A program made the translations under genes and the position numbers. A stretch of 64,000 nucleotides of DNA, from contig CADCXC010000009.1 in the NCBI GenBank assembly GCA_902806595.1, forward strand, positions 1,178,001 through 1,242,000, read 5' to 3'. Below, piece by piece: positions 23,610-35,719 of the stretch (position 1 is the stretch's first letter; every line of letters begins with the position of its first letter). This DNA is from Pyrenopolyporus hunteri (Eukaryota > Ascomycota > Sordariomycetes > Xylariales > Hypoxylaceae). Below the pieces are notes generated by a model, which had not been told where the DNA came from, did not search any database, and was given only the letters and a program-made list of their open reading frames with translations.

Positions 23610-24593
23610 CCAACGAATGGGCTATAAGACTACGGTATATTGAACAAGAGCTGACTTGTCGCGCGAAAATATCCGATGTCGTCGTCACCGTACTCATGCT
23701 TCTTTGGTATGGTTCAGCCAGCGCAGAGCTATTCACCCAACATGCTATCACATTTTAGCTTATCATCGTACTCCAACATCCGAGAAGCAACATTTTCTTC
23801 CAGCTTGTTCCCGCTTCACCGTAATTGCACCCGTAACATTCACCGTGACATATCGGCCCACGCTGACCATAAGCGGCATAACATTGATGTAACGCTGCCG
23901 GTACTCGCGCATATATTACCTGTCATGCCGGATGTGTTCACCCGCCGGGTTCTAGGATATACACGTCTACCTGGATATATAGGATACATCATGCAGGGTC
24001 TATACGAACATGCGTGCTACGCTGGGCAGAGTCGTAATCTACGTACTACCGGCAGGGAGCCGCAGCATGCTACCTTTCGGAAGAGACGGGCGGAAATGGA
24101 GCGAGGGAAAGGGAGACAACGCTTGTGTTCAAAAAACATGCATTGAACTATTGGAGAGCTGTCTTCGCATAATGTGCTGTTGGTAGGCCATCCTGTGGCC
24201 CAGGAACCCTGCCCCAAATCAGAATCCCAGGTCTCTCTTGCGTGTGTGCGTTTTCCTCACATCTCTATCCCTCAATCGTATATGTATTGTACACGTAAGC
24301 GCGTATCTTCCTCTCGTTCAAGAAATGGATCGCTCTATCCATCTCCCCTTTCTCTCTCTCTTGATGAACCAAAAGGTAAATGGCGCTCCTGAGCACCCAA
24401 AAGCGGAGCTCCCGCCCGATATAGAATAGAATCAAAGGACTCGCTCTGAAGTATATATACACCTGAAAGATAAATATCGCTGATGTAGAATCAATGAAAA
24501 CCAAGCCAGCTCAGGCCCCGAGCCGAGAAATGCAATTTTTGTACGTCGTGTCGCAGGACCTGTGACACTTGCGCTACAACCTCGACGTCAGAA
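23610..24593. other. Intergenic stretch, nothing recognised
   Basis: Short overlapping ORFs only; I see no gene. This is the 3' side of the mucin-like gene. Confidence 0.4.
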
Positions 24594-26881
24594 TCAGAAG
24601 AGGCTGCGCTTGGCGGTCGGGCAAGGACATAATCCATCCGGCGTGGTGGTGACGACCCTGATGACGGTGGAAGTGGCACCGCCTCCAACGGTCTCGAAGA
24701 CGGTCGTCGTGGCACCCTCGCCGCCACCCACAGTCTTGGTAACAGTGGACTGCGCTTCCGTGACGGTGACAGTAGATGGCTCTAGGGTCCTGGTCTCAGT
24801 GACCACTGACGGTGCAGAGACAGTCACAGTAGACTGGATAATAGTTGTCGTGCCTTCGCCGCCACCAACGGTCTTGGTAACAGTGAAGTCTCCACCGCCA
24901 ATAGTCTTCGTGACAGTAGATTCACCTCCACCGACGGTCTTGGTAACAGTAGACTCACCACCGCCGCCTACGGTCTTGGTGACAGTAGATTCACCACCGC
25001 CAACAGTCTCAGTGACGGTCTCACCACCACCAACGGTCTTAGTAACGGTGGATTCGCCTCCGCCGACGGTCTCGGTAACAGTGGAGTCGCCTCCAACCGT
25101 CTTAGTAACAACAGAGGCCGAGGGAGAGATGGTAACAGTAGATTGAACGATGGTAGTACCAGCCTCGCCGTTACCGACGGTCTTGGTAACCGTGAAGTCA
25201 CCACCGCCAAGGGTCTTAGTAACGACGGATTGCGAGGCCGAGACGGTGACTGTGGGCGGGACGATAGTCTTAGTCTCGGTCTTACCTTGACCTTCACCGT
25301 CGCCGTTGCCGTTGCCGTTACCAACGGTAACCGTTACGATGTGAGGCTTTGTAGAAGAAGGCTTGCTGATCTAGAAGTAGCATGGATGTTAGCAATTGAT
25401 CACGTAAGATACAAGGGTAATTCGTAGCTTACAGTGCTGGTAACAACCTCGCTGCTGCCGGAGATCGTGATGGTAACGATCGAAGGCTGGGGGGAATCGC
25501 CGCCATCATCGCCATTTCCGTTGCCGTCACCATTGCCGTCGCCGTTTCCACCATTGTCGCCACCGTTGTTACCGGTGTCATCACCACCGCCATTGCCGTT
25601 ATCACCGCCGTTGTTACCATCTCCGTTGTTACCGTCGCCATTTCCGTTTCCGTTTCCATTACCGTCGCCGTTGTCACCACCGTCACCGTTACCGTTATCA
25701 CCGTTACCGCTGTCATCACCATTCCCATCACCGTTTCCATTGCCGTCGCCATTGCCGTTACCATCGCCGTTACCGTTACCACTGCCGTCGGTCCCAGTAG
25801 GCGCAGCACCGGTGGTGGTGCTAGTAGCAGTAATCGAATTAGACGAGGTGAAGGACTCAACAATCGACGAGGAAATTGACGGGACAGCAGTGACGGGGCA
25901 GACAGTGGTAGTGAGGTCAATGACGCTCGTGACTAGGATGGTCGAGTAAGCATCCGTCGGCAGCGAGGTGAGCGCGGACGTGTCGGACGCCGCCGGGCAG
26001 TTGGTCACAGTAGGCGCGCACGAGATGATGGTCGAGACGGAAGTGACGCTGACCGTCAGCGTGGTCAGGGGCGCGGTTCCGTTGAAGGTACCGTTTCCGT
26101 ACGGGGGCGTGGGGCCGCCGATGGTGGAGTTGTTCAGGATCGGCGGCGATGTGATGGTTGGGCCGGTAGGGTCCGATGTTATAGTGCTGTTAGTAATCAC
26201 GGTTGGGGTAGCAGTACCAGTCGACTCAGTGGCATTGACTGTGACGGTCAGGGTAGGGAAGCCCGTCGAAGTGCTGTTGACAATGTGGCTTGCGAGCGAA
26301 GTCAGTGTCGACGAAGATGAGATCTCCGTAGATGATGAGCTGTTAGTTACTGCAGTAGAAGTAGCAATGTCTGTCGACGAGCTGTTGGTTACGGCAGTCG
26401 ACGTAGCAATGTCTGTTGATGAACTGTCGGTGATAGTTGAGGAGGGTACATCTGTCGACGATGAAGTACTGTTGACCGTCACTGTCAAGGTCGGAAGTTC
26501 CGACGAAGTGCTGCTAATGATATCACTTATCACCGAAGACGTGTCTAGATCTTGTTAGCTATAACGGAATTATTTACCCTCGAAAGACTTACCGTTTGCT
26601 GTCGGGTTTGCTGTCGGGTACCCGTTCACGGTAGAGTCTGAGGAGCTCGGAGACTCCATCGGAAGGGAGATAGTGCCATCGGTAACCTCAGCCTCGGAGG
26701 TAGAAATGTCGGCGCTGCTAGTCTCGGAGGAACTTTCAGTTACATATGTGGTAATCGTGCTCGGGGTAGTTATCGTCGTGGTCGCATTCACGTATGTAAT
26801 GTATCGCCGGAAATCTTTTGCCGAGCACCTATCTGCAAGCAGAAGTAGGGCGGCGAGCGTGTCTTTTCTTCTAAACAGCAT
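24594..26881 (-). CDS. Secreted Ser/Thr-rich, repeat-rich mucin-like protein
   Basis: Predicted 725 aa secreted or wall-associated protein in three exons: 26593-26881, 25433-26544 and 24594-25370 (minus strand), with introns of 48 and 62 bp; the model closes in frame. The start at 26881 gives a good signal peptide (MLFRRKDTLAALLLLADRCSA); an in-frame Met 27 codons upstream gives a poorer one. Residues about 30-380 are Ser/Thr/Val-rich with repeated TLTVTVN motifs, likely heavily O-glycosylated. Residues about 350-450 are a Gly-Asn-Asp low-complexity tract. The last exon carries about ten copies of a STVTKTVGGGE repeat and ends in a CPCP-containing tail. No hydrophobic GPI-anchor tail is evident, so attachment to the wall, if any, is by other means. 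No named adhesin family is recognised. Confidence 0.75.
24850..25140 (-). repeat. Tandem repeats encoding STVTKTVGGGE units
   Basis: A run of imperfect units of about 30-39 bases inside the last exon of the mucin-like gene. Each encodes a variant of TVTKTVGGGES or TVTETVGGGE. Synonymous differences between copies indicate an old array with third-position divergence. Copy number is likely to vary between strains. Confidence 0.8.
25497..25800 (-). repeat. Low-complexity tract encoding Gly-Asn-Asp repeats
   Basis: Near-periodic triplets (CCR/TTR-type on the plus strand) encode about 100 residues composed almost only of Gly, Asn and Asp in the second exon of the mucin-like gene. The acidic, flexible character could favour calcium binding or a spacer role; that is inference. 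Confidence 0.8.
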
Positions 26882-27970
26882 ATTGAAAATCAAAACAGGT
26901 GTATAAATCCAGAAAAGAGTACTGAAAACAACAAGAGAAAAGGAATGGCTAGCCGGGCCCAAGAGAAAGAAAGCACCAGACTGAGAGAAATGAAAAAATT
27001 TAGAGAAAACACCGACCCTCGTTGAATAATCGAATGTAAGTGGAGGGACTCAGGACCTTAAGACTTCACGGCTTTCACTCACGGAGTGGCACGATCTACA
27101 GACATAGTGGCTCATGATCTTAAAATATCTACCTGGTACAAGTGAGCCATGGTAGCTAACCAAGAGATAAGAGAGAATATCCTACATTGCGTCTTCTAGG
27201 CGCTCCTGGGTAGCTGTTTCTGGGCTAAGACTTCCCAATAAGAAAGGTGAAGATGCAAGTCCCGTCTACGATCAATCTAATTCAGACCTGTGCCCCCGGG
27301 TTAGGTTGAGCATTCGTTGCCTATGTGGGTTTTGGCACAAGCTACTGTCAATACTAGGACGGAAGTTTCCTGCGACGTAACTCAACGAAGAGATCCAAAA
27401 TGTCTCGTAGTTTGATTTGCGGATCGTGCGGATGGAATGTCGTAATAGGTAGCTCAGGCACAATGACTTTGCAATGTGCGCGTTACAGAACGTCCGTTTC
27501 TATTATAAGGGGGAAGGATTATGTACGCCGGCTGTGGCTCTGCTCCGTTAAGGGCAGTTGATAACGCCTAAACGGGATGGCGGTCATATAGCTGTTTCAA
27601 AGTGGCGGTGCATCTTGAATCCATCGTGGAAATTCTCTACAGAAGAGGCGGAAGGATGCGTTTGAGAATGGAGCATCCCCTGAAGCATTAGCCTAACTCT
27701 GGCTTGTTTTCCTATTCCGACCTTATTTACGTACGTCTGCTGAAAGCCTTTTAGGGGAATTATGAGATCGATCGCATCGCAAAGGTCTAGACCGATGTCG
27801 TAATTGGCGATTGTTGTTTGAAGAAATAAGGAAGAACAAGGGGTCAATTGGATCAATTGACATTAGAAGTGGCTAAGAGGTACCTAGACGGGTCCTAATA
27901 TACCTCTAAGACGCCGTGAAGTCCGGGGTCCCTAGGGGGTTTTCCTAGCCCCTAAGCCAATAGAAAGCCA

Positions 27971-28064
27971 CCTACCTACATACCTAGGTACCTACCTACC
28001 TACCTAGACAAAGCTTACCACTTAACTCCCATTTTAGTACCTACCTACCTAGGTACCTAGCTAG
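27971..28064. repeat. Cluster of ACCT/AGGT palindromic tetramers
   Basis: Two blocks (27971-28007 and 28036-28064) consist of runs of CCTA units that switch strand at TACCTAGGTA or CTAGGTACCTAG, so each block can fold back on itself. This is the densest occurrence of a motif that recurs in most intergenic regions of the window. Confidence 0.85.
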
Positions 28065-29702
28065 AGCTCCTCCTCGGGTTCCTAGCTCAGCTCTCTACAT
28101 GTAGCTCCCCGTCTCCACCTAAGCTTATGTAAGAAGGTAAATGCCAACCCTTGGAATTTCTAAACTCCGGCACTGGCCGAAGAGGTCCTTCAAGAAAACA
28201 TCAACTTCTTCTCGGACTTTGATGAGCTCAATCACGATAATCACTGAGCTCACAATATCTACCGTCCTATATCACGCTGCCACAAGTCCTACAGGTCGGA
28301 CTTTAATCCGTCTTCTCGATAAGTGGGAATTATAATGGCGTCCTTGCGTTCTCGTACATGAGCCAAGCAAAGCCACCTCGTATCTCTCTTGAGACCGCCA
28401 TCCAAGATCTTGATGAGGCGGTAACTTGACGCAAGCAAGCAAGCCACCCGTCTTGACCAGTGCAGCGCGATGAAGCCACACTCGTCGTCTTACTGGCTAC
28501 TGCCCAGATATCTCGAAGTTCAGGTAGTATGCAGCATTTTCGGCCGGAAGCCATCCGCGCCTTCGCCTGCCGATGATCTCTCATACATGTATCCCGTGTC
28601 GGACCACCACCTCCCACCCGAATTATTTATTTATTCATTTTCATTCATTAATTCCATGCTGCTCCTCACCAAACAGGCGCGTTTACAACAAGAAATAGGT
28701 AATTCGAGAAAGCGCCAACTCGATGTGGGACTCGCTCGGTGGCACGTTACATGTCAACAACGACGCGACTTTCGGCATCGGGCTACTGCGCTTAACCTTG
28801 CCTATAGTCCGATCGCCAACATTGCCTATAGGTTAGTATTCTACGATCGGGGAATATCACCGGGGCATACCTATTTTACTGCCCGTAAGGATCCGGTTTA
28901 CACTATGACGTCGCGCAAACTCTCCGAGTGTTAACTCATCGATCCGCGTTGTTGCCTTAGACTACCCTTGGGCTTACCTCTGTTAGACTGATTTACTAAT
29001 TGGGGAGATTTGGAGAAGAGAGGGGAATATCTATCAACAAGGGACAAGAGCAGCAACAGGCACTAAAATGCCTCGACATGTGAAAGCTCAAGTAATAGAA
29101 TCCCTCATCTTTGGCCCGTCAATCACCAGGTACAATTCGACTTAGTCTATCCGGATGGCAACATCTCGTGGGGGTTCCATCCTCTAGATGTTCTAGTCAA
29201 TCTCAAATAAGCTGCAATAAGTTTTCAGCTCATAAGATCCGTTAAGAAGCCCAAATATTCTAAAACCCTATAGCACGAATATTTCCCGGTAGTAAGGTTG
29301 ATGTTAAGGTCTATGGATGCTACTTACCGGCTCAAAGAAAGTGATATATCAATCCCCCCACGGTCCTTTCGGATTCGATGCGAGGCAGCGGTACAATGCA
29401 TTATTTACCGACGTCGTCTATCAGCTAGCTACGACGCTCTCTGCAAGCAAAGCATCAGACAAGACTACATTTGTTCAATGACGTCTCATCATCTTATCTT
29501 CAGAAACCCGAATTCCGATAATCCAAAATCTCGTGAATAGACCTCTCAGTCAATTCAAAGGCATGCTCTTATTGCGGATGACCACCTTGTCATCCTACAA
29601 AATTTGAAGCCAAGTTGGCAGAACGCTACCCTACTTCAAGTTAGGTTACCCATTCGTCATGTGAACATAAGCTCCAGCATTCTTATAGTAGGTATGGCAC
29701 TC

Positions 29703-29719
29703 TTTTTTTTTTTTTTTTT
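29703..29719 (+). repeat. Poly-T run (17 T)
   Basis: An uninterrupted T17 run in a gene-free region. It is not adjacent to a recognised gene end. Confidence 0.9.
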
Positions 29720-30296
29720 CTTCTTATAATGTTATGTCGACATTATACTACCCCGACAAGAAATAACCCGAAATGGCAGGTCCTTAAGAGCTATATGGAC
29801 ACCGCCTCTAGTTCATAGCTGGGCATAAAATTAATAACCGACATATTTCTCTTGGCCGCAACTGACGAGGACCTCACATTCGGACGAAAGGCCGAAACTC
29901 GCAAATAGGTGAAATTAGGGCTGCTCGAGGACCCTCATACCTATGTGCCGGTCATTCCTTGAGACCGGTGGTTCGCCGAGTGAACCCATAACGATTTCGC
30001 TAGAAAGCGAGTTGGATGCACGTTGGTAGATGTGTGGTGGCTACCTCATATGCTTAGGTGTAGCAGCCTCTCTTCCATTCCTGAGGAGCCACGCCTTGCT
30101 AACAGCTTAATCTCGGAAGGGAACACAGATGAGAGCTGTAAGGCAAACGCTTGGCGTCAGGTTCCTCACTCTATTTGTGAATAGATTGCGGGGTAGCACG
30201 GCATATAATAGTAGCTGGCCATGGGTGCGCATGCTTACCGACAGTTGGGGTCTCTCCGTCATCCCGAGGCCACCTGGGCGGCTAGGTCCTGCGAGG

Positions 30297-30330
30297 CACA
30301 CACACGCACACACCTATCTACACACCTACA
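30297..30330 (+). repeat. CA-rich microsatellite
   Basis: An interrupted CACA tract with CGCA and CCTA variants. It lies in the gene-free stretch. Confidence 0.75.
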
Positions 30331-33300
30331 GGTGCTCAAGGTGCACAGCTACACGCATCGCACACATACTAACATATTATTATGCATCACCATGCAGCAC
30401 GGTATCCATCAGGACGGCATCTAATCGGCGGTATTCGCATGCAAAATGCCATCTAGATCGCGAGACAAGTCAGAGGGATCATAAAGAGGAGCCTTAAAAA
30501 GTCTTGGGTGCGCGGCGCCAATGCAACGCTAAGATCCCATGATCTTCATCTCAGAATGTTTTCTTCACCTCATGTGCGGTACCGAGTTAGCCTATTGCGG
30601 AAGCTATCGACGTTTTCCCCGGATTATCGTGAGCTGGAGAAGTCCCCTACTCAAGATGGAAGACTTGGCAGAGGTGAGAATAAGACTGTTAGATCTGTTG
30701 ACACGTGAGGTTTGCTTCGGGTTGCGGCCATGGCCCCGTTCCCTGCGGTCCCCCTCCACCTTGCCAGCCATCGCGTCACCGCTGGACACGCAATGCAACT
30801 AACTGATTCCTAGGCGTATGTATGTGTTGTCAGCAACTCCAATCAGCATCTACCTGGGCATAGTAGAGAACCTGTGTGACTGAAACTATGCAGTGCTACA
30901 AGTAGCCGTGAGCGGTATTTCATAATATTCGAGAACCACCTTAAGGGGTACCCAATACACAGTACGGACGTCATCCTTGACGGAATCCTTGGTACGAATT
31001 TACCGACAAATTTCATCAAACAAAAGAGAAGGGCGTTTGTTCAAGCTCTGCTTCTTACCTATTGTCTCGGTTGCCGATCCCCCACGCACGTGCTGGCTGG
31101 GTTGGGGTTTACGCAGGGTTTAAGGAGAGCAACAATCAATTTATTTACTTATTACCTTTTTATTCACAGAACCGGGGACCAACCTTGGGGACTACACCGA
31201 CTATCAAGGCACTTTCCCCTCTAGGATACAATAGTACCCAAGCAGGTATATACCTAGGTAGGTAGCCAGGCAAAGTTCATGTAAGGGGGCTACTAACCTC
31301 TAGCAGCTTAACTAGCAGAAATGACTACCAATGCAAAGAATACCCCAGAAACAAGACACGGGATCTCAAAGTAACCAATCACGGGGGCGATACAACACGG
31401 TATCGAGACAGTAATTTACACTGTCTTGCGTCGGGCTGCCTTCCCCAGACCTCCAGAGATTCCCCGTCTTCATTCCCGTCCTGAGAAGCTTAAAAGCCGG
31501 GAACTGCGGGAGCTACCCTCGTCCGTCTCTACCTACATAGGCCAGTTACGAAGCGGCGCAGCCCAATAATCCGATGTAAGCGCTTTCAATTCTCAAGCTG
31601 CCGAGGCTTTCCCCCAGCTTCGTCGAGGTTACCGGCCCTTGTAAATCCGGCCCTGGTGTGAGAATACACATGTGAGCTTACCTACTCCACCGGAAACATG
31701 CAGATATACAATGAGGAAAATTTTTTTTTTTCGGCGCCGTGACTTTCAGAGAGGTACGGACCAGCAGTATGCATAAATTTCCCCGGCGAATTAAACTGGT
31801 AAGTCCCCGTAAATGGCATGTTAACTTTGAGTTGGAACGAGCCTGGCCAACCACGCCTGTTCCTCTTAAATAACTGACTAGCTATATTCGCTGTGCACAC
31901 CAGCCCAAATAGGCAACAGCCTCAAAGGATGACAGCATCTGATAGGTGTTGGGCCATTTCCCTCGAAGCTGTCCACGCTCTAGCAGTAATAAGCTTCCGG
32001 GACCTGCATCGTGGTAGGACGTGGCGGCGTGACACGCGCTTGGCTTCTTTTTCGAATCTGCGTCTAGGGGCTTAGACACATAAGATTTTCACACATTTTC
32101 GTCCTTAAACACGAGCAAATGAGGGTTCACAACCGCTTCGGCGCGGTACCTGAATCTGCAGACAAGAATGCTTGACATGGACAAACATCCATGGATGTCT
32201 TGGCCGGCTCCTCGGATACATCATTCCTTGGGTCGGCATCAGAAACAGCAAGAGCAAATAGACGGCTCTAGGCGGTCGAGTGGCCCGATTCACCAATAGT
32301 TCAAGTCACTGGACCATACCAACGTGCCGCCTTTCGAGTAGTCATCTTATGGGTCGCAGATCTCCTTCCTTTTGCGGGAGAGGTTAACGGCCCTACCGGC
32401 ATATTCCGGCCTCATTCGACAAGAAGACAACCAAGGTAAATAGCTCTCTCCAGAGTAAACCCTATTCCATGGGAGGTTGGCCGCCCGATCTGCGTCAGAG
32501 CTCCCCCCAGTCTCTCACCCAAGTTTATACGCATAGTACGCCTACGGTGGTGTGAGCTACCCTTGTTGTCCTTGACACATGCGGTCTCTTTAATTCCAAC
32601 GACCTGGTTCCTAGTTGCCGCGTGCTGTATGACTCTCCTTTCTTCTGCGCCGAGGGCCCGTTGGCTTGTGACCCGCTCAACGGTCTGTTGAGGCCATAAT
32701 ACTGTTGACTAATATGTCGTCACAAAGCTCGGAACCACCAGAGCTTCAAAGAGTTCCTCACCTCCGTAGAAGCCCTGTGAGAAGGTTATGGCCCAGTTTC
32801 TTATGGAGGTAGATCCTACGTAGCCGTACGTGAGGTAGGCCAAGGCCGAGAAGAAGCTGGTATATGCCATCCTAGATGGTGACCAAGAATATGCATGGCA
32901 GCATACACCCAGTCTCATGACTACTTTCTTTTCTCTCTATCCCTTGGCTTTGCTTAAGGTTCCCCCCCAGCTCCTTGCCCGCATTGTACTTCCACAGGTT
33001 TGCGAAACCTTCCTTATTCGTCTACCCATCTGATCTTGCCTCCTTGTATGTCACTAGATCCCAGATTGGCCTGCATAGCTCGTACGGAGATAAGTGACTC
33101 GGAATCTTATTCAAATATCAAGCCTCGTCCCAACCTCGTCCGCAACTTTTGTCTCTCCCTCTCTAGGTTTATCTCGCCTCATACCACACACTACAGGCGC
33201 AACGGTAACCGTTCCCGCTCCCTTTAGGTTTCCGAAATAACGGAGCCTGCCCTTCGTCCCTTACCACCCCCCCTTCTCAACCTTCTTCAGGTTCTCATAC

Positions 33301-33335
33301 CTCGGGATCACTTCATTTATACTTCGCCATCCGTG

Positions 33336-35719
33336 ATGGGACTCAAAAGCCTGTTGGCCGGGGTGGCCCTTTTCGGGGGCTTAACCAACGCCGCCTCGAG
33401 TTTCAGTCCTGCAAGGCCGCCAGCAATTCCTCTGGCCGTCAAATCGCCGTATTTAAACTCGTGGCTGAACGTCGGTAGCGACGGTGGGAATGGCGGTTAT
33501 CTTGCCGGCCAGTGGCCGGTTTTTTGGACGTCGGTTTCCCCCTCCACACTTTCTTAGATTAAGACCACTCTGGCGGGCTAACTCTTATACACAGCCAGCA
33601 AATCATGGGTTGGGCAGGCTTTATCCGCGTAGATGGGAAAGCATACAACTGGCTGGGCGCACCACCCGGCGCCGACTTGGTGGATCAGACCGAGTTCTCT
33701 TACACGTCGACGCGAAGTACGTTCGTAATGAACGTAGGCGGCAAGGTTGAGATGAACATCACTTTCTTGTCTCCCGTGACCCCGAACGATTTAAGACGAC
33801 AGTCTCTAGTTTTCTCCTACCTTGAAGTTGGCGTTCACTCGCTCGATGGCGCCAACCACGATGTTCAGCTGTACGCGGATGTCTCAGCTGGTAGGTTATA
33901 CGAATCCCTATGGATGACTCACAGATTCTGTACTGACCTTTGCCATAGAATGGGCTTCCGGAGATCTGAATGCCATCGTTCAGTGGGATCATAATTCGGC
34001 CGATGGAGTTGCGTATCATCAATTTGCGCGTCAGAGCCAGAACCCGATTTCCGAGACCAACCAGGTCGCGAACTGGGGCAACTGGTACTGGTCCACCAAG
34101 GATACCGATAACGTATGTGAATGGAAACGTATCCGCGAAGATGGCTTCAGTAAGACTAATGTAACCCTATAGCTCTCATGGCAAAGCGGTACCGATACCG
34201 ATGTAAGAGGCACTTTCATAAATAAAGGTGTGCTCCCGAACACCAAAGACACCAACTTCCGCGCTGTAAACAACAATTGGTAAGTCTCGATGGATCCTCC
34301 TACTAAAATTCATAACTATCTAGATATCAGCTGCTCATTACGTTTGTAGGCCCGTTTTTGCTTTTGCCAATGACCTCGGTTCCGTTGGAAGGTCTACTGT
34401 TTCGACCCTGTACACGCTTGGCATGACCCAGGACGGCGCAATTAACCTCCTAGGCGAAGGGGATGGTCTTACGACTTATCCTTCCCTGTGGAAGAGTTAC
34501 TTCAGCTCTGAAATCGACGCTGTCAGTTCTGCCGCAGTCTCAATAAGATGTACTAAGCATCCCGGCTAATAAATCACAGTTAACCTTCTTCTACAACGAT
34601 TACGACGAGGTATCAAAGATATCTACGGATTTGGATAACAAAATCGCCTCGGATTCGCTAGCAGCTGCGGGCCCGAACTATTTGACCTTGACCAGCCTTA
34701 GCGTCAGGCAAACTTTCGCTGCACTCCAGTTCACGGGCACTGATTCGGACCCCCTAATATTCCTCAAGGAGATCAGCTCCAACAGCGACATCCAAACCGT
34801 AGACGTCATCTTCCCCGCCATCCCGCTGATCCTGTACACGAACCCGACCCTAGTGAACTACTTGCTCAAGCCGCTGTTCCTCAACCAGGAGAACGGCCAT
34901 TACCCCAACACCCACTCCATCCACGATCTCGGCACGTTCCCCGTCGCTAGGGGCTACCCCGATGGCGCCGACGAGCACATGCCGCTCGAGGAGTGCGGTA
35001 ACATGATCATCATGGTTCTCGCATACGCCCAGCGCACCAACGATAACGACTACCTCTCCCAGCACTACCCTATTCTGAAGCAGTGGGCCGGCTTCCTAGT
35101 GGATGAGGCTCTAATCCCGGCGGAGCAGATCTCAACGGACGACTTCGCGGGCCCGTTAGCTAACCAGACGAACCTGGGACTTAAGGGTATCATCGGCTTG
35201 CGGGCGATGGCGGAGATCGCGGAACGCACCGGCAACGACGATGACGCTAAGTCGTTCCTTGACACAGCGACATCGTACATTTCACAGTGGCAAGGATTTG
35301 GTATCAACAAGGCAGCAGACCCACCTCACTCTAAGTTGAGCTACAATGACGAGAACTCGCACGGCCTGCTATACAACCTGTACGCCAACTCGCTGCTGAG
35401 CTTGGGAGACTTCGTGCCCCGCTCCGTCTACGACATGCAATCCAACTTCTACCCGACCGTCGCACTGCAGTTCGGCGTGCCCCTCGACACGCGCCACACT
35501 TACACCAAGACCGACTGGATGCTCTGGTGCGCGGCCATCGCGAGCACCGAGACCCGCGACCTCATCGTCCGCCTCGTCGCTGGCTGGATCGACACAACCC
35601 CGACTAACAGGGCCCTCACGGATCTGTACGAAGCCGACACCGGTGATTACCCCGGCGGCCTCCAGTTCACAGCGCGGCCGGTAGTCGGCGGACACTTTGC
35701 GCTCCTAGCGCTGCCATAA
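33336..35719 (+). CDS. Secreted GtaA-type glutaminase family protein
   Basis: Predicted extracellular protein of 690 aa, related to Aspergillus glutaminase A, which hydrolyses glutamine to glutamate and ammonia. The family is built from the domains DUF4964, DUF5127, DUF4965 and DUF1793. Six exons: 33336-33529, 33595-33890, 33949-34112, 34173-34279, 34350-34521 and 34580-35719; introns are 58-70 bp and all phases close. A signal peptide (LLAGVALFGGLTNA) precedes the family opening FSPARPPAIPLAVKSPYLN. Other recognisable segments are NVGSDGGNGGYLAGQWPVFW, WAGFIRVDG, NWGNWYWST, and in the last exon HDLGTFPVARGYPDG, MPLEECGNMIIMVLAYAQ and TKTDWMLW. Introns 1 and 5 use less common donors (GTCGGT, GTCAGT), so those junctions are the least certain. 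Whether this member is a true glutaminase is inferred from the family only. Confidence 0.88.

Larger units (their letters stand above)
26882..33335. other. 6.4-kb gene-free stretch
   Basis: No convincing gene on either strand; the ORFs are short and overlap. Contents include ACCT/AGGT palindrome clusters at 27971-28007 and 28036-28064, a 17-base T run at 29703-29719, a CA-rich microsatellite at 30297-30330, a T run at 31721-31731 and a TACCTAGGTAGGTAG motif at 31251-31265. The last 200 bases are pyrimidine-rich and form the leader of the glutaminase-family gene. Confidence 0.5.

Noticed and set aside
25434..26558. Two plus-strand frames rich in Pro/Leu/Ser and Val across the mucin-like gene
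   Set aside because: Antisense reading of low-complexity repeats; the minus strand has signal peptide, introns and consistent phases.
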